64,000 bases of DNA from Sandarakinorhabdus glacialis (GCF_014643455.1 NZ_BMJM01000001.1:1-64000); one strand, 5' to 3'. Shown: positions 46,028-57,159, counted from the stretch's first letter. Program-made: numbers and translations. Notes: generated by a model not told the origin, from the letters alone.

Positions 46028-48805
46028 TCAGCGCACCTCGATCGGCAACCCCAGCTTGGCCAATTGCGGCTCGACGACCTTGCGATCCCCCACCACGACC
46101 CAGACGAAATTGTCGGTCGACAGCAATCTCGCCGCCTCGTTCAACTGCGCCGCAGTCAATGCCGTCAACCGCCCGACCAGCTTGCCGTAATAGTCATCGC
46201 CGCGCCCGAGCAGCGCATTCTTCTCGATCGCCCCCAGCAACGCCGCGCCGCGCTCGAAATCGCCCGGCAACGACCGCACCGAATTGTTGATGCTGTTGTC
46301 GCGCTCGGCGGTGGTGATCGGCTTGGGCCCGCGCAACGCTTTCACATCGGCGATCATCGCGGCGATCGAATCGGCCGTCCGGTCGGCCTGCACCGGCGCG
46401 ATGATTTGTGAGGTCACCCGGTCCTCGGCATCGCCGATCCCGGCGCCGACGCCATAGGCCCAGCCTTTCTCCTCGCGAATGTCCATGTTCAACCTCGAAC
46501 TGAACAGCCCGCCCAATATGTCGTTCGCCGCGCGCAGCGCGATCGGATCGTCGCGGCCCTTGATCGGCAGCACGGTGCCGCCGCGGATATAGCTTTGCGG
46601 GCTGTCGGGCCGGTCGACCAGGATGATCCGCGACCCCGAAACCGCCGGGATCGCCGGGAAGGCCTTGGTCCCCTTCGGCGTCGCCGGGTCGGCCTTCCAG
46701 CCGCCGAAACTCGCCTCGAGCAACGGCTTCATCTCGGCCATGTCGATATCGCCGACAACGAAGATCCGCACATTGTCGGGCCGGATCCAGCGCTTGTGCC
46801 ACGCCAGCAGGTCGGCGCGCGTCACCGCCGAGACGCCCTCTGCCGTCCCGGATCCCGACGACGGCACGCCATAGGGATGGTCGGGGCCATACAGCACCAC
46901 CGGCAGGATCCGCCGCGTGATGCTGCCCGGATCGGCTTCCTCCTGCGCGATCCCGGTCAACGTCTGGCCGCGCACGCGCTCGAGTTCGGCGGCATCGAAC
47001 GCCGGCCGCTGGGTCACGTCGGCCAGCAGCGCCAGCGACGCCGGCAAGTTCGGTTTCAGCGCGCTCAGCGAGATTCGCGTCCGGTCGGGCCCGGCGCCGG
47101 CGCCGATGCTCGCCCCCAGCCGCTCGCGAGCCTCGGCGATCTGTGGCCCGGTCATCGACGCCGTACCCTCATCGAGCAACGTCAGCGCCAGCCCCTGGAT
47201 GCCCAGCCGCTTGCGATCGTCGGCCGCGTGCCCGGCGTCGAACGACAGCGTCATCTGCACCACCGGCACCGTATCGCGCCTGGCCAACTCGACCTGGATG
47301 CCGTTCGACAGCGTCGCCCGCTCGATCGGCGCCACCGTCAGCGACGGCGACGCGCCCGCCACCGGCGCCGGCATCCGCTTGACGATCGTCACCGGCGTCG
47401 CGGCCGGTATCGCGGCCTTCACCACCGCCGCCGCTTCGCTGGGCTCGCGCTTGCCCGGCAACACAGTCTGCCGGTAATCGCCGCGCGCCAGCCACTTGCG
47501 CGCCGCCGCCGCCACGCTTGCCGGCGTCGCTGCCGAATAGGCCTTCAGCTCGGTCTTGTAGAAATCGGCATCGCCGGCAAAAACCGCACCCTCCGCCAGC
47601 GCGACCGCCTTGCCGCCCGAACCGCCGACGGCTTCCAGCCCGCGAATGGTGCCCGCCACGTTGCGCGTCGCCACCCGCGAAACCTCGTCCGCCGTCGGGC
47701 CGTTCTTCAGAAAATCCGCCATTACCGCGTCGATCCGCGCTTCGACGGTCTTGGGATCGACATCCTTGGCAACCGTCGTATCGATCGACGCCATCGACAC
47801 CTTCTCGAACGCCTGCGCCCCGCCCGAAACCGAAACCGCCAGCTTCTTGTCGCGCACCAGGTCGTTATAAAGCCGCGACGACGTCCCGCCCGCCAGGATC
47901 GTCAGCGCGATGTCGACCAGCGGCGCCTCGGGGTCCATCCGGCCCGGCGTAACCCAGTTGCGGCTCAACGCCGGCGTCGGCACCTGGTCATGCATCGTCT
48001 CGCGCCGTGTCTCGGTCCACACCGGCACCGGCGCCTCGTACCGCGTCACCTTCGGACCCGAAGGAATATCGCCGAAATACTTCGCCGTCAGGCGCTTCGC
48101 CGTCGCGACATCGATGTCCCCGGCCAGCACCAGCACGGCATTGTTCGGCCCATAGTTGCTGCGGAACCAGTTCCGCACGTCCTCCATGCTCGCCGCGTCG
48201 AGATCGGCCATGCTGCCGATTGTCGAGTGCCGATACGGATGCCCCTCGGGGAACAGCGCATTCAATGTCGCATATTGCGTCAACCCGAGCGGGTTGTTGT
48301 CGCCCTGCCGCTTCTCGTTCTGCACCACCGCACGCTGGGTGGCGAGCATTTCGGGCGTCACCGCGCCCAGCATGTGCCCCATGCGATCCGATTCGTAAAA
48401 CAGCGCCAGTTCGAGCGCTGGTGTCGGCACGTCCTGGAAATAATTGGTCCGGTCGAACCAGGTCGTCCCATTCAAATTGGTCGCGCCGATATCCTCGAGC
48501 GTCTTGATATACGACCCCTTGTTGTTCTCGCTGCCGCCGAACATCAGATGCTCGAACAGGTGGGCGAACCCGGTCTTGCCCTTGGGCTCGTCCTTTGACC
48601 CGATATGATACCAGACGCTGACGGCGACGATCGGCGCCTTGCGATCGGTATGGACGATCACCCGCAAGCCGTTGGGCAAGGTGAAATCCTCATGCGGAAT
48701 ATCGACGCTCTTGATCAGCTCCGAAACCGGGGCCGGGGCCACCGCCAAAACCGGCGCCGTCAAGCCGGTGGCAAGCAAAAGAGCAGCAACGATCGAAAGG
48801 CGCAT
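46028..48805 (-). CDS. M16-family zinc metallopeptidase (two-domain)
   Basis: A 925-residue exported peptidase of the pitrilysin/M16 family. A signal peptide (about 22 residues) is followed by the catalytic N-terminal half with the inverted zinc motif HLFEH in GFAHLFEHLMF and a second ligand Glu in the RAVVQNEKRQ region. The C-terminal half is a catalytically inactive M16 repeat (IQVELARRDTVPVV and later IVGDIDM). It degrades small peptides in the periplasm. ATG at 48805 precedes the signal peptide; 48844 is less likely. Other roles are unknown. Confidence 0.9.
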   Translation of the reverse strand: MRLSIVAALLLATGLTAPVLAVAPAPVSELIKSVDIPHEDFTLPNGLRVIVHTDRKAPIVAVSVWYHIGSKDEPKGKTGFAHLFEHLMFGGSENNKGSYIKTLEDIGATNLNGTTWFDRTNYFQDVPTPALELALFYESDRMGHMLGAVTPEMLATQRAVVQNEKRQGDNNPLGLTQYATLNALFPEGHPYRHSTIGSMADLDAASMEDVRNWFRSNYGPNNAVLVLAGDIDVATAKRLTAKYFGDIPSGPKVTRYEAPVPVWTETRRETMHDQVPTPALSRNWVTPGRMDPEAPLVDIALTILAGGTSSRLYNDLVRDKKLAVSVSGGAQAFEKVSMASIDTTVAKDVDPKTVEARIDAVMADFLKNGPTADEVSRVATRNVAGTIRGLEAVGGSGGKAVALAEGAVFAGDADFYKTELKAYSAATPASVAAAARKWLARGDYRQTVLPGKREPSEAAAVVKAAIPAATPVTIVKRMPAPVAGASPSLTVAPIERATLSNGIQVELARRDTVPVVQMTLSFDAGHAADDRKRLGIQGLALTLLDEGTASMTGPQIAEARERLGASIGAGAGPDRTRISLSALKPNLPASLALLADVTQRPAFDAAELERVRGQTLTGIAQEEADPGSITRRILPVVLYGPDHPYGVPSSGSGTAEGVSAVTRADLLAWHKRWIRPDNVRIFVVGDIDMAEMKPLLEASFGGWKADPATPKGTKAFPAIPAVSGSRIILVDRPDSPQSYIRGGTVLPIKGRDDPIALRAANDILGGLFSSRLNMDIREEKGWAYGVGAGIGDAEDRVTSQIIAPVQADRTADSIAAMIADVKALRGPKPITTAERDNSINNSVRSLPGDFERGAALLGAIEKNALLGRGDDYYGKLVGRLTALTAAQLNEAARLLSTDNFVWVVVGDRKVVEPQLAKLGLPIEVR

Positions 48806-48889
48806 GAAATCTCCGGGCAAACCATAGGCAATGGTTTCGCACATCCGCTACCGCCGCGCCAATGACCCGATAATGAACCCATCTTCTTG

Positions 48890-48946
48890 TCCTCCCCCTC
48901 AGGGGGGAGGCGACTCGCCCTTCGGCGAGCGGGAGGGGGTGGCGGC
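48890..48946. repeat. dispersed C/G-rich intergenic repeat, short form
   Basis: The element CCTCCCCCTCAGGGGGGAGG then CGACTCGCCCTTCGGCGAGC, GGGAGGGGGTG. It contains two hairpins (CCTCCCC/GGGGAGG and CTCGCC/GGCGAG). Its twin lies one kilobase away at 49941-50006. It sits upstream of the M16 gene. Confidence 0.8.
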
Positions 48947-48979
48947 CCCACAGCACCACCACTCCCGCATGGTGCAACC

Positions 48980-49020
48980 TGTCATCCCGGGCTCGACCCG
49001 GGACCCAGCTTCTTCGTTCC
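48980..49020. repeat. single arm of the GTCATCCCGGGCT repeat family
   Basis: TGTCATCCCGGGCTCGACCC followed by GGGACCCAGCTTCTT matches one arm of the inverted repeat at 16022-16105 apart from one internal change, but here the second arm is missing. CCCGGGCTCGACCCGGG itself can fold back. It lies between two genes of the minus strand, 10 bases past the tyrA stop. Confidence 0.7.
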
Positions 49021-49030
49021 AGCTCGCCCC

Positions 49031-49936
49031 CTAATGCGGCCGCCCGAAATCGGCCGTATCAATATCCTGCCCCTCGTCGATAATTCCCCGCCGGATTTCC
49101 CGCGTCCGCGTGAACAGCGCTTCCAGCGTATCCCCTTCACCCCAACGAATGGCCCGCTGCAACGCCGTCAGATCCTCGGTAAACCGACCCAAAGTCTCCA
49201 GCACCGCCTCGCGATTGTTCAGGAACACATCGCGCCACATCACCGGGTCGCTCGCCGCAATCCGCGTAAAATCCCGAAACCCGCCAGCCGAAAACTTGAT
49301 GACTTCCCCTTGAGTCACCGTCTCCAGATCACTCGCCGTACCAACGATCGAATAGGCGATCAGATGCGGCAGATGCGACGTCACCGCCAGCACCCGGTCA
49401 TGATGCGCCGCGTCCATCGTCTCGACCTTCGCCCCCAGCAACCGCCAGAAATCCGCCAGCCGCTCGGTCTGCCAGGCCTCGACCTCCGCCGGCGGTGTCA
49501 GGATGCACCAGCGCCCGGTAAACAGGCTGGCAAACCCCGCATCCGGCCCCGATTTCTCGGTCCCCGCCACCGGATGCGCCGGGATGACGATCACGCCGGG
49601 CAGGGCGGCCATCAGCGCGTTCAGCACCTTTTCCTTCACCGACCCGACATCGGAAACCACCGCCCCCGGCGACAATTCCCCGGCAATCTCCGCCGCGACA
49701 GCACCCATCGCCCCAACCGGCACCGCCAGCACGACAAGGTCTGCATCGACAACCGCCGCCCCGGCATTCTCGGTCACATCATCCGCCAGATCGAGCGCCA
49801 AAACCCGCGCCCGAACCTCCGCATCCCCATCCGAAACCGTCAACCGCACAGTCGGCATATTCTCCCGAACCGCCCGAGCCAATGAAGACCCGATCAACCC
49901 CATCCCAACAATCGCCACCCGAGAAAAAAGCAACAC
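49031..49936 (-). CDS. tyrA: prephenate/arogenate dehydrogenase
   Basis: TyrA oxidises prephenate (or arogenate) with NAD(P)+ in tyrosine synthesis. The Rossmann motif [16 protein letters not shown] is at residues 7-22, followed by [21 protein letters not shown] and [11 protein letters not shown]. The length is 301 residues. It starts with GTG; the ribosome binding site GGGGGAGG four bases upstream is contributed by the intergenic repeat at 49941. hisC is just upstream on the same strand, the usual order hisC-tyrA. Confidence 0.93.
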   Translation of the reverse strand: MLLFSRVAIVGMGLIGSSLARAVRENMPTVRLTVSDGDAEVRARVLALDLADDVTENAGAAVVDADLVVLAVPVGAMGAVAAEIAGELSPGAVVSDVGSVKEKVLNALMAALPGVIVIPAHPVAGTEKSGPDAGFASLFTGRWCILTPPAEVEAWQTERLADFWRLLGAKVETMDAAHHDRVLAVTSHLPHLIAYSIVGTASDLETVTQGEVIKFSAGGFRDFTRIAASDPVMWRDVFLNNREAVLETLGRFTEDLTALQRAIRWGEGDTLEALFTRTREIRRGIIDEGQDIDTADFGRPH

Positions 49937-49940
49937 TTTA

Positions 49941-50006
49941 CCTCCCCCTCAAGGGGGGAGGCGACTCGCCTCTCGGCGAGCGGGTGGGGGTGTCTCCCCC
50001 AACCGG
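49941..50006. repeat. dispersed C/G-rich intergenic repeat between hisC and tyrA
   Basis: CCTCCCCCTCAAGGGGGGAG, GCGACTCGCCTCTCGGCGAG, CGGGTGGGGGTGTCTCCCCC. It differs from the copy at 48890 by only a few bases over the first 55. It fills the gap between hisC and tyrA and its tyrA-proximal end reads GAGGGGGAGG on the coding strand, serving as the Shine-Dalgarno sequence of tyrA. Confidence 0.8.
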
Positions 50007-50017
50007 AAAAACCAAAA

Positions 50018-51133
50018 TCACCCCGCAACCCCCCCAACAAACCGCCGCAAAGACTCCGCCGCAGCCCGCGTCTCCCCCTCCGTCCCCACCGAAATCCGAA
50101 TACACCGCGGCATCGCCTGCACCGCCAGATACCGCGCGATAATCCCATCCTCCAGCAAAGCCGCATTCGCCGCCGCCGCCGTCAAAGGCCCATCTTCCGC
50201 AAACTCGACCAGCACGAAATTCGCCGCCGAAGGTATCGCCCGCAGCCCCGCATTGCCCAGCGCCTCGACCTCCCCCGCAAGCCATTCCCGCCACGCAATC
50301 GTATGCGCCCGCGTCTTCTCCACCCAATCCACATCGGCCAGCGCCGCAATCGCCCCCGCCTGTCCCGTCGCCGGCACATTGAACGGCGCCCGGATCCGAT
50401 GCATCGCATCAATGAGTGCCGGCGCCGCATAGGCCCAGCCAACCCGCTGCGCCGCCAACCCATAAATCTTCGAAAACGTCCGCAGCGCGACGACATTGGG
50501 AAACGCCTTCACCAGCGCCAGCCCGTCCTCATATTCCCCCTCGGCAAATTCGGCATAGGCCGCATCGAGCGCAAACACGCAATCCGCCGGCAACCCCGCA
50601 TGCAGCCGCCGCACTTCAGCCGCCGAAATCAGCGTTCCCGTCGGATTGTTCGGATTGGCGAGGAAAACCACCTTCGTCCGCTCGGTAACCGCCGCCAGCA
50701 CCGCATCGACATCACAGGTATAATCGACATCGGGCGCCACCACCGGTACCGCCCCCACCCGCCGCGCCGCAATGTCGTAGACGGCAAACCCGTACCGCAC
50801 ATACAGGACCTCGTCGCCCGGCCCGGCAAACGCCCCGGCCACCAGGTGAATCAGCTCGTCCGACCCGGTCCCGCAAATAATCTGCGCCGCCTCGATACCA
50901 TGCCGCGCCGCCAACGCCTCGCGCAGCGCCGTCGACGCCGGATCGGGATAAAGATGGCTGGCCCCCAAAACCGCGGTCATCGCCGCAACGGCTTTGGGCG
51001 ACGGCCCGAACGGATTTTCGTTCGACGACAATTTCGCCACCACCGGCCGCGCATCGAGGCTGGCCTTGCCGGGAACATAGGCGTGGATCGCCTCGACATA
51101 AGGCTTCATGACGGGTGCGGGTGCGGAACTCAT
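50018..51133 (-). CDS. hisC: histidinol-phosphate / aromatic aminotransferase
   Basis: A fold-type I PLP aminotransferase of 371 residues. [32 protein letters not shown], the lysine motif [14 protein letters not shown] and RAPFNVP are the HisC family motifs. It could serve histidine synthesis, aromatic amino acid synthesis or both: its place directly before tyrA and next to the metXW genes suggests the aromatic role. ATG at 51133. Confidence 0.92.
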   Translation of the reverse strand: MSSAPAPVMKPYVEAIHAYVPGKASLDARPVVAKLSSNENPFGPSPKAVAAMTAVLGASHLYPDPASTALREALAARHGIEAAQIICGTGSDELIHLVAGAFAGPGDEVLYVRYGFAVYDIAARRVGAVPVVAPDVDYTCDVDAVLAAVTERTKVVFLANPNNPTGTLISAAEVRRLHAGLPADCVFALDAAYAEFAEGEYEDGLALVKAFPNVVALRTFSKIYGLAAQRVGWAYAAPALIDAMHRIRAPFNVPATGQAGAIAALADVDWVEKTRAHTIAWREWLAGEVEALGNAGLRAIPSAANFVLVEFAEDGPLTAAAANAALLEDGIIARYLAVQAMPRCIRISVGTEGETRAAAESLRRFVGGVAG

Positions 51134-51259
51134 GCGCGGGCTTTAGGGCCAAATCCGGTGCCGCGAAAGGGCAAGTCCGCCCGCATGCCGGCCGTCTCCC
51201 GTCCAAGGGCGCAAACCGCCCCCGTGACAACCGGTCAACAACCCCGTAACGCCCGGACA

Positions 51260-52408
51260 ATGGCTTCCGCTCGCCCCGAAAACACCGACAATCGCCGCGG
51301 CCTCGATCGCCGGGTGACCATCCCCGGCGATTTCGCGCTGACCGGCGGGCAAGCATTGCCGGCCCTCGAAATCGCCTATGAAACCTATGGCGACCTCAAC
51401 GCCGACGCCTCGAACGCCATCCTGATCTGCCACGCGCTGACCATGGACCAATATGTCGCTGGTCATAATCCGCGAACGGGCAAGCCCGGCTGGTGGCCCC
51501 GCCTCGTCGGCCCCGGCAAGCCGATCGACCCCGACCGCCACTTCATAATCTGCAGCAACGTCCTCGGCGGCTGCAACGGAACGACGGGCCCCGGAAACGT
51601 CAACCCGCTGACAAATCAGCACTACGCCATGACGTTCCCGGTCATCACCATCCGCGACATGGTCAACGCCCAGGCCGCCCTGCTCGACCATCTCGGTATC
51701 GAAACCCTCGCCGCCGTCGTCGGCGGCTCGATGGGCGGCATGCAGGCGCTCGACTGGGCCGTCGCCCATCCGCACCGCGTCCGCTCGGTCGTCGCCATCG
51801 CCACCGCCGCCCGCCATTCGGCGCAAAACATCGCCTTCCACGAAGTCGGCCGCCAGGCTATCATGGCCGACCCTAATTGGTCAGGCGGCGCCTATCCCCT
51901 TGATAAACAACCCGTCGCGGGCCTCGCAGTGGCGCGCATGGCCGCCCATATCACCTATCTGTCGGAGGAGGGCCTGACCGAAAAATTCGGCCGTCGCCTC
52001 CAGGACCGCGACACCCCCGGTAGCCCCCAGCCCGGTTTCGGCTTCGACGCCGAATTCCAGGTCGAATCCTACCTCCGCCACCAGGGCCTGTCGTTCACCC
52101 AGCGATTCGACGCCAATTCCTACCTCTACATCACCCGCGCCATGGATTATTTCGATCTCGGCGCCCCCCACGACGGCGTCCTCGCCAAGGCCTTCGCCGG
52201 CACCAAAACCCGCTTCGCCCTCGTCAGCTTCACCAGCGACTGGCTCTATCCTACTGCAGAATCACGCAGAATTGTCCGCGCCCTCAATGCCGCAGGCGCC
52301 GCCGTCAGCTTCGTCGAACTCGAAAGTCCCTTCGGCCACGACGCCTTCCTCCTCGACGCCCCCGAAATGATCCGCGTCGTCGACGGTTTTCTGCGAGCCG
52401 GAACTTGA
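51260..52408 (+). CDS. metX: homoserine O-acetyltransferase (or succinyltransferase)
   Basis: MetX acylates homoserine in methionine synthesis. It is an alpha/beta hydrolase of 382 residues with the nucleophile Ser in [28 protein letters not shown] early in the sequence, and the His region FGHDAFLLD at the C-terminus, with the Asp in SFTSDWLYP. GenBank-type MetX naming does not decide between acetyl- and succinyl-CoA as donor. The stop overlaps the metW TTG start. No SAM riboswitch could be recognised upstream. Confidence 0.94.
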   Translation: MASARPENTDNRRGLDRRVTIPGDFALTGGQALPALEIAYETYGDLNADASNAILICHALTMDQYVAGHNPRTGKPGWWPRLVGPGKPIDPDRHFIICSNVLGGCNGTTGPGNVNPLTNQHYAMTFPVITIRDMVNAQAALLDHLGIETLAAVVGGSMGGMQALDWAVAHPHRVRSVVAIATAARHSAQNIAFHEVGRQAIMADPNWSGGAYPLDKQPVAGLAVARMAAHITYLSEEGLTEKFGRRLQDRDTPGSPQPGFGFDAEFQVESYLRHQGLSFTQRFDANSYLYITRAMDYFDLGAPHDGVLAKAFAGTKTRFALVSFTSDWLYPTAESRRIVRALNAAGAAVSFVELESPFGHDAFLLDAPEMIRVVDGFLRAGT

Positions 52409-52992
52409 GCCTCCGCCCCGACCTCGCCGCCGTCGCCGATGCCGTCCCCGCCGGCGCCCGCGTCCTCGACATCGGCTGCGGCGACGGCGCCCTTCTCGCC
52501 CACCTCCGCGACACCAAGAGCGTCGACGCCCGCGGCATCGATGTCAGCGCCGCCAACGTCGCCACCGCCGTCGCCCGCGGGCTATCGGTGGTCCAGGGCG
52601 ACGCCGATGCCGACCTCGCCGACTACCCCGACGCCGCCTTCGACATGGCAATCCTGTCCGACACCCTCCAGGCCATGCGCGCCCCCGCGGTGGTCCTCCC
52701 CGAGCTCGTCCGCATCGCCCGCCGCGCGGTCGTCAGCTTCCCCAATTTCGGCCATTGGCGGGTCCGCGGTTCGATCCTCATCGGCGGCCGCATGCCTGTT
52801 ACCAGTACCTTACCCGTCAGCTGGCACGAAACCGCCAACATCCACCTTTGCACCATCGACGACTTCCGCGCCCTCGTCGCCGACCTCGGCCTGCGCATCG
52901 AAAGCGCCGTCTTCCTCTCCGCCGGCCACCGCCGCCAGCGCCTCGCCAACCTCATGGCCGAACAGGCCGTCTTCGTCTTGAAGCGCCCCTAA
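52405..52992 (+). CDS. metW: methionine biosynthesis protein MetW
   Basis: A 195-residue SAM-dependent-methyltransferase-fold protein that accompanies MetX. The motif I is [13 protein letters not shown], followed by GIDVS and [11 protein letters not shown], and [20 protein letters not shown] is the MetW-specific segment. TTG start, coupled to metX. Its precise reaction is not established; it may form a complex with MetX. It ends four bases into the convergent thioesterase gene. Confidence 0.93.
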   Translation: MSLRPDLAAVADAVPAGARVLDIGCGDGALLAHLRDTKSVDARGIDVSAANVATAVARGLSVVQGDADADLADYPDAAFDMAILSDTLQAMRAPAVVLPELVRIARRAVVSFPNFGHWRVRGSILIGGRMPVTSTLPVSWHETANIHLCTIDDFRALVADLGLRIESAVFLSAGHRRQRLANLMAEQAVFVLKRP

Positions 52993-53378
52993 AGCACCAT
53001 CTGCGTCTGCATCGTCACGCTGATCAACTTTTCGCCCACCATCACCCGCGTCGTCCACACCGACGTCCGCCGCCCGACATGCTCGGGCGCCGACGTCGCT
53101 GTCAGCCGGCTGCCCACCGGCGCCGCGCCGATCATGTTGGTCTTGCTGTCGATCGTCGTCGTCCCCTTGGCGCCTTCGGGCAGCACCATGAAGCCGCCCG
53201 CCGCCCCGGCGAAATCCGCCAGCGTCATCAGGAACCCGCCATGCGCCGTGCCCCCCGCCGTGCAATATTCGGGCTTCAGCACGACTTCCACGACCACGCC
53301 GGCCGCGTCGCAGCGCATCACCTCGAATCCCAGATGCGCCGAAAACGGCACCATCCTGACGATCGCCTCGAAGTCCAT
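52989..53378 (-). CDS. PaaI-type hotdog-fold thioesterase
   Basis: A 129-residue hotdog-fold protein with the catalytic region EYCTAGGTAHGGFLMTLADFAG, which is the PaaI/YdiI-type (H-G-G) active-site loop, and DSKTNMIGAAPVGSRLTA at the second strand. It should hydrolyse acyl- or aryl-CoA thioesters. Its ATG shares one base with the stop of the preceding methyltransferase-like gene. Confidence 0.88.
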   Translation of the reverse strand: MDFEAIVRMVPFSAHLGFEVMRCDAAGVVVEVVLKPEYCTAGGTAHGGFLMTLADFAGAAGGFMVLPEGAKGTTTIDSKTNMIGAAPVGSRLTATSAPEHVGRRTSVWTTRVMVGEKLISVTMQTQMVL

Positions 53379-53935
53379 CAAGTCGCTCCCACCAAGCTTT
53401 CGACCGCATCGACCCGCCCGATCATGGCGGGTCGCAGGCCGTCCCGCTTGCCGACCAGCACCAGGTGCCAGCGATCCGGCACCGCCGCCACCTGCCAGTC
53501 GAGCACCTCGAACATCGCCTCGCCGAGCACCGCTTCGAGCCCCTTGCGCGACCATCCCGTCCCCTGCCACGGTCGCCGCGCCTTGACGACGAACACTGCC
53601 AGCCCCGCCGGTGCCAGCACCCGCCAGATCTCGCGCAAACTCGCCTTCGCCGCTAACCGGGGCAGGGGGGTCGTCACCAACGCCCTGTCGAACACCGCCT
53701 CGTAAAACGGCAGCCGCAGCGCGTCGGCCACGATCGGTCCGACCTGGCCCGGCCACACCACCTGCACAAACCGTTCGAACCCCTCGGCTGGCGGCATCGC
53801 CACACCCGGCGGCGGATTTCCGGCAACCAGCAAGCGCACATGCCGGCCACCCGCCAGCAATCGCGCCAGACCTGAGCCGCCAGCGCCGATCACTGGCACC
53901 AGAACCGCCGCCGCCGCACCTTCGTCACCGATCAC
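53378..53935 (-). CDS. methyltransferase-like protein, short N-terminus
   Basis: The 185-residue protein resembles class I SAM-dependent methyltransferases. IVADALRLPFYEAVFDRALV corresponds to motifs II-III, and LREIWRVLAPAGLAVFVVKAR to motif IV/post-II. The glycine-rich motif I normally at the N-terminus (E/DxGxGxG) is not recognisable; VIGAGGSGLARLL stands in its place. About 40 residues are missing against relatives. It may be a degenerate member, or the start may be further upstream. It is coupled to the thioesterase gene. Confidence 0.55.
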   Translation of the reverse strand: MIGDEGAAAAVLVPVIGAGGSGLARLLAGGRHVRLLVAGNPPPGVAMPPAEGFERFVQVVWPGQVGPIVADALRLPFYEAVFDRALVTTPLPRLAAKASLREIWRVLAPAGLAVFVVKARRPWQGTGWSRKGLEAVLGEAMFEVLDWQVAAVPDRWHLVLVGKRDGLRPAMIGRVDAVESLVGAT

Positions 53936-53965
53936 AGCGAGCGCGCCGCCCAGCCGCCGCCGCGC

Positions 53966-55138
<1,173 letters not shown>

Positions 55139-55233
55139 GCGAAGGATTCCCCATAGTCAGGCGACTCGTTAGCGCCGACGTTAATGACTCGCTGCTGCAA
55201 AGGCCAGACTTCCGGCTCCGGCCGACGCCTCGT

Positions 55234-56280
55234 TCAGGCAGCCTCGCCGCGCAGCCACGCCGCCAGCGGATCCCAAAGCATCGCCGGCGCGCGCCCGCCG
55301 ACAACCATGCCGACATGCCCGGCATCGAGCGGCATGGCCTCGCCCACTCCCGACACGCTCAGCGCCGCCGCCGGCGGCACGATCCGGTCGCGCAATGCAA
55401 TAATATCAAGGATGGGTATCCCCAGCGCGCCCGGATCGACCGCCCGCCCACCGATCCGCCATTTGCCGCGCCCTGGCATGTCATCGCGGAACAGGTCCTC
55501 GGCCAGCCCCCGCGCTGCTGCCAGCGACAGCGGCTCGCCGGTATTCGACCAATCCTCGAGCACCGCGAACGCCGCCACCGCGGCCTCCGGCAATGTTGCC
55601 AGCCGCTCGTATTTCGCCGCCAGCCCCTCCGCATCGAGCGACCAGAACGCCGGCTGCAGAAGATCCATCGGCACCGCCCCCAGCGCCCCCGCGAGCGGTC
55701 CGGTTTTTTCCCACCAGTCGATCAATCCGCCGCCCTCATTGCCGTATCCGGTAAATCGCCAAGGCGTCGCCAGCAGCGTGATCCGCGACACTTGCAGCCC
55801 GAGCATCGCTGCTGCCGCCAGCCCCAGCGTACCGCCCAGGCAATAACCGAGCATGGCCACCGGCGCGCCGATGCCGGCAACCAGCGGCACCAACCTTGTC
55901 TCAACCAGTTCCTCGAGCCCCGCCGGCCCCACCGGTCCCCAATCGACCATCAACGGCCGCAACCCGCGCCCCGCCAATCCGTCCAGCAACGAGTTGCCCG
56001 GCGCCAGGTCGAGCACCGTCGGCGGATTGATCAGCGACGGCACGACGACCACGACCTGGCCAATACCGCCAAAGTCCCGCAACATGCTGCCGCCGACCTC
56101 GCCAATAACCGGCCGCAGCCCCCGAACCGCCCCGGGACCGGCTTCCTGATACCGCCGCACGCCCGCCAAGACCCGTGCCAACCGGGCGCGATCGTTGCCG
56201 CAAACCCGCGCCACGGTGTCGAGAAACACCGGCAGCGGATGGGGACCCCGCTGGCGCGTTTCGCCAGCTAAGTGACGCAA
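55234..56280 (-). CDS. PhaC-like polyhydroxyalkanoate synthase/hydrolase with Cys nucleophile
   Basis: An alpha/beta hydrolase of about 348 residues with the PHA-synthase lipase-box GYCLGG (Cys nucleophile), VPSLINPPTVLDLAPGNSLL, VLEDWSNTGEPLSL, Asp in IIALRDRIVPP and His in PLDAGHVGM. The size is near class III PhaC (about 355) and much shorter than class I PhaC (about 560). It lies divergent from phaR. The start is uncertain: a TTG at 56280 leaves room for a promoter, whereas ATG at 56352 overlaps the phaR start codon on the other strand. No PhaE partner gene is adjacent. Confidence 0.78.
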   Translation of the reverse strand: MRHLAGETRQRGPHPLPVFLDTVARVCGNDRARLARVLAGVRRYQEAGPGAVRGLRPVIGEVGGSMLRDFGGIGQVVVVVPSLINPPTVLDLAPGNSLLDGLAGRGLRPLMVDWGPVGPAGLEELVETRLVPLVAGIGAPVAMLGYCLGGTLGLAAAAMLGLQVSRITLLATPWRFTGYGNEGGGLIDWWEKTGPLAGALGAVPMDLLQPAFWSLDAEGLAAKYERLATLPEAAVAAFAVLEDWSNTGEPLSLAAARGLAEDLFRDDMPGRGKWRIGGRAVDPGALGIPILDIIALRDRIVPPAAALSVSGVGEAMPLDAGHVGMVVGGRAPAMLWDPLAAWLRGEAA

Positions 56281-56350
56281 ATCGCCGCCGCGTTGCGGTG
56301 CAACATGACTCTGTGGTAGGTCGACCCTTTCGACCCCTTCAGGAATTGCC

Positions 56351-56947
56351 ATGGCCGAATCCCCTTCATCGAAAGCCGGCTCCAGCGACGGCCACAAGCC
56401 CGCAATCGAATCGGGGTCGGTCATCATCAAGAAATATGCCAATCGCCGGCTCTATAACACCGAAACCAGCAGCTACATCACCCTCGATCACCTGGCGACG
56501 ATGACCCGCGACGGCCGCGATTTCCAGGTTTTCGACGCGCGCAGCGGTGAAGACATCACCCGCTCGGTCCTTACCCAGATCGTCATGGAGGAGGAGTCAA
56601 CCGGCCAGACCATGTTGCCGGTTCCGTTCCTGCGCCAGATCATCGCGATGTACGGCGATTCGATGCAGTCGATGGTGCCGCACTACCTCGAAGCGTCGAT
56701 GGCCGCCTTCGCCGAAAACCAGAACAAGTTCCGCGACGCCGCGCTCAAGCCGTTCGAACAGCTGGCAAAACAGAATTTGGCGCTGTTCCAGGCCGCTGCC
56801 GGGATGCTCACCTCGGCGCGTCCGGTCATGCCGCCACAACCAACGGCGCCAACGGTGCCAGCACCGACTTCGGACAGCGAATTATCGGCGCTCAAGGCCC
56901 AACTCGCCGCCCTGCAGGCGCGGCTCGACGGCATCGCCAAGGGCTGA
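56351..56947 (+). CDS. phaR: polyhydroxyalkanoate synthesis repressor PhaR
   Basis: PhaR is a DNA- and PHA-granule-binding repressor that controls phasin and PHA genes. The N-terminal PHB/PHA-accumulation-regulator domain (IIKKYANRRLYNTETSSYIT, LDHLATMTRDGRDFQVFDAR and EDITRSVLTQIVMEEE) is typical. The middle is helical and the C-terminus carries a Pro-rich linker and a short coiled coil (LSALKAQLAALQARL). The length is 198 residues. The start codon lies in a CCATGG shared with a possible start of the PhaC-like gene on the other strand. Confidence 0.93.
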   Translation: MAESPSSKAGSSDGHKPAIESGSVIIKKYANRRLYNTETSSYITLDHLATMTRDGRDFQVFDARSGEDITRSVLTQIVMEEESTGQTMLPVPFLRQIIAMYGDSMQSMVPHYLEASMAAFAENQNKFRDAALKPFEQLAKQNLALFQAAAGMLTSARPVMPPQPTAPTVPAPTSDSELSALKAQLAALQARLDGIAKG

Positions 56948-57069
56948 CCGCCGCTGCCGTCGCCGCGGCAATCCGAGCTAGTTTCCATTCCAGCCGGCTA
57001 GTGCCTTGCCCGCGCCCGGCGTCACCGCTATTAGCCGCGGCGGGGATGGTTGTCCGCATTGGATAGCCA

Positions 57070-57101
57070 GGTCGGTTGCAGACGCTGGGTCGGTTGCAGA
57101 C
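57070..57101. repeat. 18-bp tandem duplication upstream of dksA
   Basis: GGTCGGTTGCAGAC occurs at 57070-57083 and at 57088-57101, giving an 18-base period. It lies in the dksA leader, about 60 bases before the start codon. The repeat could be a recent slippage event. Confidence 0.8.
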
Positions 57102-57159
57102 ATTTGTCGGCGCCGGGGGGGCCAAGGTCGCGGTAACCGATGGCAAGGGTTTTTGCGTG

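Noticed and set aside
51134-51259. A SAM-II type riboswitch ahead of metX
   Set aside because: Many alphaproteobacterial metX genes have one, but I could not find its conserved pseudoknot sequences here. A covariance-model search would decide.
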